Shown here: one piece after another, positions 1 through 9,359 of the stretch
How the letters are laid out: each line of letters begins with the position of its first letter
How positions within the stretch are numbered: position 1 is the first letter of the stretch
Origin: an uncultured Aeromonadaceae bacterium
GTDB taxonomy: Bacteria > Pseudomonadota > Gammaproteobacteria > Enterobacterales > Aeromonadaceae
Assembly (NCBI GenBank): GCA_945957385.1
Contig: CAMFKP010000012.1
Location: 1-64,000, forward strand
Reading direction: 5' to 3'
DNA: 64,000 nucleotides
Notes under the pieces: model-generated
Database searches by the model: none
What the model was told of the DNA's origin: nothing
What the model saw: only the letters and a program-made list of their open reading frames with translations
Position numbers and translations under genes: made by a program

Positions 1-3000
1 ATGGCGACAAGCTGAGCTATGCGCTGGGCAATGTGCCGGCCAATGGCAGCGTGACACTCAATGGCGACGGCACCTTCACCTATACCCCGGGCAAGGATTT
101 CCACGGCAGCGACCGCTTCACGGTGACGGTGAGTGACGGCAACGGCGGCACCACCACCAGTACCGTGACCATCGGTGTGGCGGCGCAGAACGATGCGCCG
201 GAGATCGATGGCGGTTTAGTTTTCGCAGCAGAGAATCTCCCTTCTGGAACGATGCTGTTCAACGTCAACGACCGCTTTACCGGAAATGATCGGGATCGAG
301 ATGGTCAGCAGATCAGTTATCAGATTAGCGCGGGTAATGATGCAGGCTTGTTTTCGATCAACAGTGCAACGGGTGTCATCACACTCGCATCGGGCCAGCA
401 TCTGGATTACGAAACCGTACGTCAGCATTTACTGACCGTAACGGCGAGTGATGGCGCTTTGACTGACACGGCGACGGTGACGATCAATGTTATGAACATG
501 AATGATAACGCCCCCAATATCATCGACGGTACGGTAACGGTGGCAGAGAGCATACCCAGTGGAAGCGTGCTCTTTAATGTCAATGACAGCTTCACGCACA
601 ACGACACTGATCGTGATGGTCAATCTATTCGCTATCAGATCACCGCTGGCAACGATAGCGGCTTGTTTGTGATTAACAGTTCGACCGGGGAGATAGCCTT
701 AGCATCGGGTAAGCAGCTGGATTATGAGTTGGTGCAGCAATATCAACTGACGGTGAGCGCTAGCGATGGCATCTTAAGTGATACGGCGAAGGTGACGATC
801 AACGTGAGCAACGTTAACGATATTGCACCTACGGCATCGGACAGCTCGATTTCGCTGATCGAGGATATGTCAAATACCAGCGCCAACTACACCATCAAGG
901 TTTCTGACTTCGGCGTTTTCCACGATGGGGATGCCGGCGATACGCTGCAGTCGGTGCGCATTGATTCACTACCGGCCAATGGTGCGCTTTATCTCAATGG
1001 TACACAGATCACCGCGGCGATGATCTCTGCCGCTGGCGGTGTTACGGTCAGCGTTGCCGACATCAACGCCGGTAAGCTGATATTCAATCCGACAGATAAT
1101 ACGGATGCAGACAGTACGTTTAATTTCCATGTCAGTGACGGTGTGAATTGGAGCCAGCAGGGCTATACGGCCTCCATCACGATAGATGCCTTAGCCGATG
1201 CGCCTCTGTTGTCACTTGCTGCGAGCTCCTCCTCTGCAGCCGGAGGGTTGGCTCCAGGTGCTACCCAGGTTGGGAACGGGTTGACGCTGAGTTATTACGA
1301 TAATGTTGATGGCCTGGATCGGACCACTGCGGCCTCTACGGCAAAGGTTGAGTCGGTACTTGAGGCGACAACACCGACTACGCAAAGCGTTGTCACCAAT
1401 TTGGGGACTCAGCTCAATATTCCGGTCGATGATGCTTATAGTGCCCGTGGGCTGGTCTACCTCGAAGCTGGACACAGTTATACCTTTACCGGGTATGAAG
1501 ATGACACCTTACGTCTGGAAATCGGTGGTAAGACACTGATTGACTTCGGCCATAACTCCTGGGGTAATTACGCCGCCAATTTCAAACCGGATGTCAGTGG
1601 TTATTACTCACTCGAGATGTTTGCCTACAATGGCGACGGTGTTGGCGCCATCTCCTTGAAAGTTGCGGTGGATAATGGGGCAGCCAAGGATCTGTCGACG
1701 GCGAACATCCCGCTGTATACCGATATCAGCCAGGTTGATGCGGCAGGGCTGCAACATGGCGCGTTGACGGCAGTGGGTGATGGCGGCTATTACGCCTCGA
1801 CCTTTAATCACGGCATGCTGGGTTCAAGCATTCACTTGGCTGCCATTACTGCAACAACGCCGGATATGGATGGCTCGGAGAAGCTCAGTCTGGTGATGGG
1901 GGCGTTGCCTGAAGGGAGCGTGCTCTCGGATGGCACACATGCTTTCCTGGCTACCGCGACGAAGACATCGGTCGATATCTCCTCCTGGAACAGCGCCCAA
2001 CTGTCATTGACCCCGCCGTTGGGGTTTGTCGGCACCATCAACTTGCAGGTAACCGCAACGACGACGGAAGCATCAAACGGTTCTCACGCCACGACGCAAG
2101 GCACACTGACGGTAGTCGTTGATGCCGATTCCATTCAAACGCTGCATGCGACCTATACCAATGTGGCGTCGACAGCCACAGGGCTCAGTGGGGAGTATTT
2201 CGGTTATAACGATGGCAATACGTCGGTTGCGAACAAAACCAGCGAAACAGGAGATGGTTCAGTTGGAAACATTGATAACTTTGCCGACGCGGCCAGCATC
2301 ATCAAAACCAGAAGCGGACTCACCGTGGGCGAGATCGATCCGCAGGCCAGCGTTGACTCGCGCATCGATGCGCGGTTCGTTGCTACCAATCTGAACTATG
2401 GCAATGTGCTGAGCGGCAATCTGGGAAATGCGGGAGGCGCTTACTACTACACCAATGTGACGAGTGGCAACCTGGTGAAGTTTCTCAACAATAATGGCGC
2501 AAGTACCGATGGCAACAGCGTGTATGCCACCAACTGGTATGGCAATACCAGTGATGCGGTGATTCGGATGCTGGGTTCCGTCTATTTTGGCGAAGGCAAC
2601 TACCAGTTCAAGGTCACTGCGGATGATGGCTACAAGGTGTTCATTGATGGCGTCGCCGTTGTGTCCTATGACGGTAATGCGGCTACCGTCACGACAACCG
2701 GCGGCACAGTGGCCTTGTCCGAAGGCCTGCATCAGGTCGAGATTGTGTACTGGGATCAAGCCGTCGCCGCGAACTTCAATTTGTCATTCAAGCAAACCAC
2801 CGATTCTGCTTGGTCCGGATTCAATAGCGCCAATCTGCTGATGCTGCGCGAGGGCTACACCTTGAGTGATCTGCAAGATGTGGTACGAGCCAGTGACGGT
2901 AGCTGGATGGTTCGAACCGGCCAGTCGGTCACCGGCACCATGGGGCAGGATCTGATCACCGGCAGTGATGGACGGGATATCATTCACGGCGCTGAAGGTA

Positions 3001-3464
3001 ACGACGTGATCAAGGCTGGTGACGGTGCTGACAAGCTGTATGGTGATTTGGGCGACGACATCCTGGTGGGAGGCAAGGGCAATGACCTGCTGACCGGGGG
3101 CGCGGGACATGACACCTTTGCCTGGTTGCATGGTGATCAAGGTTCGTTGTTAACTCCGGCGGTCGATCATATTGTCGATTTTGATAAGACCAAGGATGTG
3201 ATTGATATCAGCGATCTGCTCGATCATAACGGCGACAAGAGTGCCGATGTGCTCAAGAGCTACCTGTCGATTGGCGCGGATACCAAGAACCTGACCATTG
3301 AAATCCATGATCCGGCAGCCGCGTCGGGGACGTCCGGAGCCGTGGTGGAGAAAATTGTCCTGGATAATGTCAGTTATGATCAGATGACGGGGGCAAGTGG
3401 TAGCACTGCGCAACAGGTGATTGATTACATGATTAACAACCACCTGCTGGATATTGATAAATAA
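1..3464 (+). CDS. lapA: LapA/RTX-type giant adhesin, C-terminal part (5' end outside window): VCBS/cadherin-like repeats, two PA14-like domains, RTX repeats, T1SS C-terminus
   Basis: Frame open from the window start; cadherin-like repeats (AGNDAGLFSINSATGVITLASGQ...), PA14-like segments (GLSGEYFGYNDGN..., YQFKVTADDGYKVFIDG), GGxGxD RTX repeats (GAEGNDVIKAGDGADKLYGDLGDDILVGGKGNDLLTGG); followed by lapB/C/E/G/D. Confidence 0.9.
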   Translation, partial: GDKLSYALGNVPANGSVTLNGDGTFTYTPGKDFHGSDRFTVTVSDGNGGTTTSTVTIGVAAQNDAPEIDGGLVFAAENLPSGTMLFNVNDRFTGNDRDRDGQQISYQISAGNDAGLFSINSATGVITLASGQHLDYETVRQHLLTVTASDGALTDTATVTINVMNMNDNAPNIIDGTVTVAESIPSGSVLFNVNDSFTHNDTDRDGQSIRYQITAGNDSGLFVINSSTGEIALASGKQLDYELVQQYQLTVSASDGILSDTAKVTINVSNVNDIAPTASDSSISLIEDMSNTSANYTIKVSDFGVFHDGDAGDTLQSVRIDSLPANGALYLNGTQITAAMISAAGGVTVSVADINAGKLIFNPTDNTDADSTFNFHVSDGVNWSQQGYTASITIDALADAPLLSLAASSSSAAGGLAPGATQVGNGLTLSYYDNVDGLDRTTAASTAKVESVLEATTPTTQSVVTNLGTQLNIPVDDAYSARGLVYLEAGHSYTFTGYEDDTLRLEIGGKTLIDFGHNSWGNYAANFKPDVSGYYSLEMFAYNGDGVGAISLKVAVDNGAAKDLSTANIPLYTDISQVDAAGLQHGALTAVGDGGYYASTFNHGMLGSSIHLAAITATTPDMDGSEKLSLVMGALPEGSVLSDGTHAFLATATKTSVDISSWNSAQLSLTPPLGFVGTINLQVTATTTEASNGSHATTQGTLTVVVDADSIQTLHATYTNVASTATGLSGEYFGYNDGNTSVANKTSETGDGSVGNIDNFADAASIIKTRSGLTVGEIDPQASVDSRIDARFVATNLNYGNVLSGNLGNAGGAYYYTNVTSGNLVKFLNNNGASTDGNSVYATNWYGNTSDAVIRMLGSVYFGEGNYQFKVTADDGYKVFIDGVAVVSYDGNAATVTTTGGTVALSEGLHQVEIVYWDQAVAANFNLSFKQTTDSAWSGFNSANLLMLREGYTLSDLQDVVRASDGSWMVRTGQSVTGTMGQDLITGSDGRDIIHGAEGNDVIKAGDGADKLYGDLGDDILVGGKGNDLLTGGAGHDTFAWLHGDQGSLLTPAVDHIVDFDKTKDVIDISDLLDHNGDKSADVLKSYLSIGADTKNLTIEIHDPAAASGTSGAVVEKIVLDNVSYDQMTGASGSTAQQVIDYMINNHLLDIDK
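200..830 (+). repeat. Tandem pair of ~100-aa cadherin-like repeats inside the adhesin
   Basis: Two near-identical units: ...LFNVNDRFTGNDRDRDGQQISYQISAGNDAGLFSINSATGVITLASGQ and ...LFNVNDSFTHNDTDRDGQSIRYQITAGNDSGLFVINSSTGEIALASGK. Confidence 0.85.
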
Positions 3465-3484
3465 GCGTGATGGTTTTACTGCTG

Positions 3485-3512
3485 AGCCCAGCCATTTGGC
3501 TGGGCTTTTTTA
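3485..3512 (+). terminator. Rho-independent terminator after adhesin gene
   Basis: AGCCCAGCCA-TT-TGGCTGGGCT stem followed by T-run. Confidence 0.85.
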
Positions 3513-3709
3513 TGTTGCACAGCGATGGCATGGCAATAAATCAGGCTCAGTAAGGTCCGTTATTTAGAGTTCAATCCGTTTCAGATGAAAGAGTGGCTTT
3601 CCCTCTGCTATCGGCATGTCAAAATTATGCTAAACTATTGTCACAAATATAAAAATTATTAATAAAACACTCGATTTATACGACAGCCGCTTGCCCGCAT
3701 GGAGAGAAA

Positions 3710-5854
3710 ATGGAACGTGCTCGGGAACATACCGATCAGTTGCTGGAATGCCTGGTTTTCTTGTCCAAATTTTATGCCGTACCCAATAGCCGGGATGCGT
3801 TGATTTCCGGCCTGCCATTGGTTGATGGTTGCTTGACTCTTCCGTTGTTTGCACGCGCCGCCGAACGGGCTGGCTTTGTTTCCCGTACATATCGTTCTGA
3901 TATCACGGCTGTCTCGCCACTGTTGTTTCCTTGCGTGCTGCTGATGAAGGATGGCGGAGCCTGTGTGCTGTTATCTCGTGATGATGAGCGTCAGGAGTGC
4001 CAGATTATTCTGCCGTTGCTTGGCGGGGGGGAACAGACGGTGGCTCTGGCTGATCTGATGGCGCAATATGACGGCACCTGTATTCTGTTGAAGAAACAAT
4101 TCAAATATGATGCGCGCTCGCCAAAAGTATTGGAAACCCGGCGTGGTCATTGGTTCTGGAGTACCTTGCTTGAATCAACCGGTATTTATCGCGATGTATT
4201 GATTGCATCGATATTAATTAACCTATTTGCGATTGCCAGCCCGCTTTTTACAATGAATGTCTATGACAAGATTGTGCCTAATCTGGCATTTGATTCGTTA
4301 TGGGTATTAGCGATCGGTGTGTCGATTATATTCTTGTTCGATTTTTTAATGCGGCAATTACGCAGCTATTTTATCGATATTGCCGGAAAGAAATCTGATG
4401 TTCTCTTGTCGGCAAAAATATTTGCCAAGGTCATGGGTATTCGCATGGAGGCGCGCCCTGCCTCAACTGGAGCGTTTGCCAAACATCTGCAAGAGTTTGA
4501 AGCCATTCGGGAGTTTTTTACATCCGCTACGGTGGCGGCATTAATCGACTTGCCCTTTGCGTTTTTCTTTTTGCTGATCATCTGGATATTTGCCGGTTAT
4601 ATGGTGATTGTGCCGCTAGTGTGTATTTTGCTGCTAACGGCTTACAGCTTTTATATTCAGGAGCCGCTGAAACACAGTATTGAGGAGGGGTCTCGTCTGG
4701 CATCTCAAAAATATGCCAACCTGATCGAGGGCATTGCCGGGCTTGAAGCGGTTAAAGTGTTTGGCGCGCAGGGTAATTTCCAGCACAAATGGGAACAAGC
4801 GGTCGGTCATATGGCAAATTGGGGCATAGAAACCCGTCGTATCACCAATCGAATTTCCACCTTGGCCAGTTTTTCCCAGCAAATGGCGACGGTCGCCCTG
4901 GTTGTGCTCGGGGTTTATCTGATATCGGAAGGTGAGTTATCCATGGGCGGGATGATTGCCGCTGTGATGCTATCCAGCCGTGCCATCGCTCCGCTGGTGC
5001 AATTATCCGTATTGTCCACCCGATATAATCAGGCTAAATCCGCACTTGAATTGTTAGGTAAAATAATGGATAGCCCCAGCGAGCAAGAGGAGGATAAACA
5101 ATATATCCAGCACTCGGTTTTGCAGGGGAATATTGATTTTGAAAATGTCACATTTCGCTATCCTGAATCGGAGCAGGATTCATTGCGCAATATTTCGCTA
5201 CATATTCGCCAAGGTGAAAAAGTGGCGATTATTGGCCGCGTCGGTGCCGGGAAAACGACGCTGGAGAAATTATTGTTAGGCTTATTTCGACCGCAAAGTG
5301 GTTCGGTGCGGGTTGACGGTTATGATTTGGCGCAAATCCATCCGGCCGTTTTGCGCAGAAATATTGGGTGTGTACCACAAGATATTACCCTGTTCTTCGG
5401 TTCGATTCGCGACAATATCATTGTTGGCCATCCCTTGGTGGATGATATGCGCGTCTTGCGTGCCGCGCGGCGCGGCGGAGTAACCCAGTTTACCAATCGC
5501 GACCCGAATGGCCTGGAGCGTCAGGTGGGTGAGGGTGGCCGCATGCTGTCTGGAGGACAGCGGCAGGCGATTGCGTTATCCCGCGCCTTGCTGAATGACC
5601 CGCCGATTTTGCTATTGGATGAGCCGACCTCGAACATGGACAACCGTTCTGAGGGGTTGGTCAAAGAGGAGCTGGCAAGACTCGATCCGGCGACGACGCT
5701 GATTCTGATCACCCATAGAACCACGATGCTGGATGTGGTGGAGCGCTTGATTGTGCTGGACATGGGTATGGTGGTCGCAGATGGCCCTCGGGATCAGGTA
5801 TTGCAGTTGCTCAAGGAGGGCAAGGTTCGTGCTCGGGAGGGGCAACATGAATAA
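3710..5854 (+). CDS. lapB: Type I secretion system ABC transporter/permease (LapB/HlyB family)
   Basis: Peptidase-like N-domain, TM domain, Walker A GRVGAGKTTLEKLL, LSGGQRQAIALSRALL, LLLDEPTS. Confidence 0.93.
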   Translation: MERAREHTDQLLECLVFLSKFYAVPNSRDALISGLPLVDGCLTLPLFARAAERAGFVSRTYRSDITAVSPLLFPCVLLMKDGGACVLLSRDDERQECQIILPLLGGGEQTVALADLMAQYDGTCILLKKQFKYDARSPKVLETRRGHWFWSTLLESTGIYRDVLIASILINLFAIASPLFTMNVYDKIVPNLAFDSLWVLAIGVSIIFLFDFLMRQLRSYFIDIAGKKSDVLLSAKIFAKVMGIRMEARPASTGAFAKHLQEFEAIREFFTSATVAALIDLPFAFFFLLIIWIFAGYMVIVPLVCILLLTAYSFYIQEPLKHSIEEGSRLASQKYANLIEGIAGLEAVKVFGAQGNFQHKWEQAVGHMANWGIETRRITNRISTLASFSQQMATVALVVLGVYLISEGELSMGGMIAAVMLSSRAIAPLVQLSVLSTRYNQAKSALELLGKIMDSPSEQEEDKQYIQHSVLQGNIDFENVTFRYPESEQDSLRNISLHIRQGEKVAIIGRVGAGKTTLEKLLLGLFRPQSGSVRVDGYDLAQIHPAVLRRNIGCVPQDITLFFGSIRDNIIVGHPLVDDMRVLRAARRGGVTQFTNRDPNGLERQVGEGGRMLSGGQRQAIALSRALLNDPPILLLDEPTSNMDNRSEGLVKEELARLDPATTLILITHRTTMLDVVERLIVLDMGMVVADGPRDQVLQLLKEGKVRAREGQHE

Positions 5855-7238
5855 GAAATTAGGCTTGCCTGCGGCGGAGCAGCTGGAGTTTGTCGATGAC
5901 AGCTCTGCTGCCATCTTGCTCAATACCCCCACACGAGCCCGTGCCTTGTTATGGAGTTGTTTTGCGTTTTTTGTCATCGCCATTCTCTGGGCCGCCTGGG
6001 CCGAGCTCGATGAAGTGACGTCCGGCCAGGGTAAGGTGATCCCCTCGCGTCAGCTGCAAGTCGTCCAAAATCTGGAGGGCGGTATCGTCAAGCAGGTGTT
6101 TGTGCGTGAAGGGCAGGTGGTTCATCAGGGCCAGGAGTTGATGCAGATCGACGATACCCGGTTCCGCTCGGATTTCAGGGAGCGCGAACAGGAGATCATC
6201 AGCCTGAAAGGGGATGTCGCTCGCCTGCGTGCTGAGTTGTCCAGCCTCAAGGTGATCAACGACCCCAAGCTGAATTGGCGTGAGCAGATCGTCGTGTCAT
6301 CCGATCCTATCGTCTTTCCTGACAGTTTTGCCAACGTCTTTCCGGACGAGGCAAAACGGCAAAACAGTGCCTACATGGTCGCGTTGAATAATTTGAACAA
6401 CGAACTGTCGATCATGGGACAACAGATTGAACAGAAAGAGAACGAGATCTTCGAGATTAATAACCGGATCCAGACCTTGGGGCGCAGCGTCGATCTGGCC
6501 AGTCAGGAGTTGGCGCTGAATCGGCCGCTAGCCAAGGAGGGCATAGTGCCGCGTGTGGAATTGATCAAGCTGGAACGTCAGGTCAACGAGATGCGCGGCG
6601 AACTGGAAAATGCCCGTTTGCTGTTACCCAAACAGAATGCGCTGCTTCGGGAGACCATCCTCAAACGTAACGATGTAGCGCTGAAATTCCGCGTTGATGC
6701 GCAAAAAGAGCTGGATGACAAACAGAGCAAATTGTCGCAGTTGGCAGAGGGTCAGGTGGGTCTCAAGGATCGGGTGGAACGCACCAGCGTGTTGTCACCC
6801 GTGAAAGGAACAATCAAGACCATCAAGGTGAATACCGTCGGCGGTGTGGTTCAACCGGGTATGGATCTGATCGAAATTGTTCCAATTGAAGATAACTTAT
6901 TGATCGAAGCGCGGGTTCTACCCAAGGATATTGCCTTCTTACGGCCGGGCTTACCGGCGATAGTGAAGATTTCAGCCTATGATTTTGCTATCTACGGTGG
7001 CCTGAAAGGGACGCTGGAGCATATCAGTGCCGATACGATTCAGGACGAAAAAGGTAATGCCTTTTATCTGGTTCGGGTGCGGACTGACAAGAGCTATCTT
7101 GGCGACGCCAGTAAGCCGATGCCGATTATTCCCGGCATGATGGCAAGCGTGGATATCATTACTGGCAAGAAGAGTGTGCTTGAGTATCTGATGAAGCCCA
7201 TTATTCGAGCCAAGCAAAGTGCGCTGCGAGAGCGCTAG
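5847..7238 (+). CDS. lapC: HlyD-family type I secretion membrane fusion protein (LapC)
   Basis: Internal ATG at 5847 (MNKKLGLPAAEQ) overlaps lapB stop; VIPSRQLQVVQNLEGGIVKQVFVREGQVV typical of HlyD. Confidence 0.92.
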   Translation: MNKKLGLPAAEQLEFVDDSSAAILLNTPTRARALLWSCFAFFVIAILWAAWAELDEVTSGQGKVIPSRQLQVVQNLEGGIVKQVFVREGQVVHQGQELMQIDDTRFRSDFREREQEIISLKGDVARLRAELSSLKVINDPKLNWREQIVVSSDPIVFPDSFANVFPDEAKRQNSAYMVALNNLNNELSIMGQQIEQKENEIFEINNRIQTLGRSVDLASQELALNRPLAKEGIVPRVELIKLERQVNEMRGELENARLLLPKQNALLRETILKRNDVALKFRVDAQKELDDKQSKLSQLAEGQVGLKDRVERTSVLSPVKGTIKTIKVNTVGGVVQPGMDLIEIVPIEDNLLIEARVLPKDIAFLRPGLPAIVKISAYDFAIYGGLKGTLEHISADTIQDEKGNAFYLVRVRTDKSYLGDASKPMPIIPGMMASVDIITGKKSVLEYLMKPIIRAKQSALRER

Positions 7239-7262
7239 TTCCAACTATCAAGGAGACTGGAT

Positions 7263-8564
7263 ATGAAACACAGACTACTGGTCGTGGCGATCGCCGCGGC
7301 AGTGGGCTCGGTGAGCTCCATTGCTGTTGCCGAGAGTCTGGAACAGAGTGTGGCAACCACGATGTTGAACCACCCCCAGATCAAGGAAGCCTATGATCTC
7401 TATCTGGCCCGGACCCATCAGATTGATCAGGCGCGTGCTGGATATAAGCCCAAGGTTGATTTGAGCGCCGGTGTGGGGCCTGAATGGATTAATGCGGTAG
7501 GGGCTAGTGATAGAACCGATCTGACACGTAAAGATGCCGGCATCACGTTAAGACAGATGCTGTTTGATGGTTTCGATACCAGCAACAATGTGGACCGGAC
7601 AACATCCGAGGCTAAAGCCCAGCGCCTGACGCTGTTCTCAACCGCTGAGGATGTGGCGCTGCGTGTGACCCAGGTGTATCTGAATGTGCTCAAGCAACAG
7701 GAAATCTATGATCTGTCGAAAGAGAATCTGGCCACGCACGAGCAGATCCTCAGCGACATTACCAAACGGACAACCTCAGGTGTGGGCTCCTCTGCTGATT
7801 TGACCCAAATCCAGGGGCGTGTGGCGCGGGCTTATTCCAATATGGCTGCCGCACAGAATAACCTGGATGATGCCAAGGCCGAGTACATTCGGGTGGTGAA
7901 TAGCGAACCTACAGATCTGGTTGCGCCGTCGGCAGAAGGGATTACCTTACCCGCCACATTGGATGAAGCCTTGAAAAAGGCGACCACCAATAATCCGGTG
8001 ATTTTGTCTTCCAACGAAGACATTGAAGCGGCCAAATACCAGCATGAAGGGGCGAAGGCGAATAACTACCCGAAGGTGAATGTTGAGGCCGGGCAGACCT
8101 GGTATGACGATGCCGATGGCGTCAAGGGCAACAAGGACGAAGCCAGTGTGATGCTGCGTGTCCGTTATAACTTGTATAACGGTGGCGCCGATGATGCCAA
8201 TATTCAGGCAACCTCTGCGCTCTACTCTCAGGCGAAAGACATTCATCAAAATGCGTATCGGCAGGTAGAGGAAGGTACCCGTCTGGCTTGGCAGGCGATG
8301 CAGACACTGCGCAGCCAAAAGGAGTATCAACAACAGCACGTCGAGTACAGCTATGAGACGGTTCGTGCCTACAGACAGCAATTCACGCTTGGTCAGCGTA
8401 CATTGCTTGACGTACTGAATACCGAGAACGAGTTGTTCGAGGCGCGAAGCAGCCTGGTCACCACCCAGTATGATGAGCTGTATGCGCAGTATCGTATTCT
8501 GAACGCGACGGGTGTTCTGCTGGATTCAATGAAGGTGCAAAAGCCGGCAGAATGGGCTCAATAA
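7263..8564 (+). CDS. lapE: TolC-family outer membrane efflux protein (LapE)
   Basis: Signal peptide, coiled-coil OEP repeats, operon position. Confidence 0.9.
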   Translation: MKHRLLVVAIAAAVGSVSSIAVAESLEQSVATTMLNHPQIKEAYDLYLARTHQIDQARAGYKPKVDLSAGVGPEWINAVGASDRTDLTRKDAGITLRQMLFDGFDTSNNVDRTTSEAKAQRLTLFSTAEDVALRVTQVYLNVLKQQEIYDLSKENLATHEQILSDITKRTTSGVGSSADLTQIQGRVARAYSNMAAAQNNLDDAKAEYIRVVNSEPTDLVAPSAEGITLPATLDEALKKATTNNPVILSSNEDIEAAKYQHEGAKANNYPKVNVEAGQTWYDDADGVKGNKDEASVMLRVRYNLYNGGADDANIQATSALYSQAKDIHQNAYRQVEEGTRLAWQAMQTLRSQKEYQQQHVEYSYETVRAYRQQFTLGQRTLLDVLNTENELFEARSSLVTTQYDELYAQYRILNATGVLLDSMKVQKPAEWAQ

Positions 8565-8596
8565 TTTGCGTGAAACGTCAGTGTAATTGTGGTTAT

Positions 8597-8617
8597 GGCA
8601 GGTGTTTAACACCTGCC
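8597..8617 (+). other. Intercistronic hairpin between lapE and lapG (no U-run)
   Basis: GGCAGGTGT-TTA-ACACCTGCC perfect 9-bp stem. Confidence 0.6.
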
Positions 8618-8657
8618 ACCCTCGTGTTTATCTCCGTTTTTCCACCTGGAGCCATCT

Positions 8658-9356
8658 ATGGTTCCTGAATCCCGCCCTGGGTTGTTGCGTCACTGGCTGG
8701 TCGTGTTGTTACTGTTGCCGGGGCTACTGTTTGCTGTTCCATTATCCGATGACGATCTGAGTGCCATTCGTACCGAAACTGATTTTTATGGCCCGCGAGC
8801 AGGCAAGCGCATGCAGGCATGGCGCGAGCTGATACAAAAGGGCAAGCAAGAACGCTGGAGCGAACAAAAATCTTTGACCGAAGTGAACCGTTTTTTTAAC
8901 CAGATGCGGTTTCTGAGCGATATTTCCTTGTGGGGAAAAGCGGATTATTGGGCATCGCCGATGGAATTTATCGGTGCCGGGGGAGGGGATTGTGAAGATT
9001 ACAGTATTTCTAAATATTTCAGCCTGATTGAGCTAGGTCTGAATGATGAAAAGTTAAGAATGGTCTATGTCAAATCATTGACATATCAGCAATTTCATAT
9101 GGTTGTTGCCTATTATCCCACACCGGCAGCGGTTCCGCTGATTCTTGACAATATTGATGTGGCTATCAAACCGGCGACTCAACGCAAGGATTTGGTGCCG
9201 GTATTCAGCTTTAATGGATCCCACTTGTGGTTGATGAAAGAACGCGGACAAGGTCAGCTGGCCGGCAGTGCATCGCGGTTGACGTTATGGAATGACCTAA
9301 GAAGCCGTTTTAGCAGTGAAAAGTTGAAACGTCCCAAATTGAATCTGGATGATTGA
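8658..9356 (+). CDS. lapG: LapG-like transglutaminase-like periplasmic cysteine protease (BTLCP)
   Basis: GGGDCEDYSISKYFSL (Cys), QQFHMVVAYY (His), LILDNID (Asp); adjacent to lapD. Confidence 0.92.
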   Translation: MVPESRPGLLRHWLVVLLLLPGLLFAVPLSDDDLSAIRTETDFYGPRAGKRMQAWRELIQKGKQERWSEQKSLTEVNRFFNQMRFLSDISLWGKADYWASPMEFIGAGGGDCEDYSISKYFSLIELGLNDEKLRMVYVKSLTYQQFHMVVAYYPTPAAVPLILDNIDVAIKPATQRKDLVPVFSFNGSHLWLMKERGQGQLAGSASRLTLWNDLRSRFSSEKLKRPKLNLDD

Positions 9357-9359
9357 ATC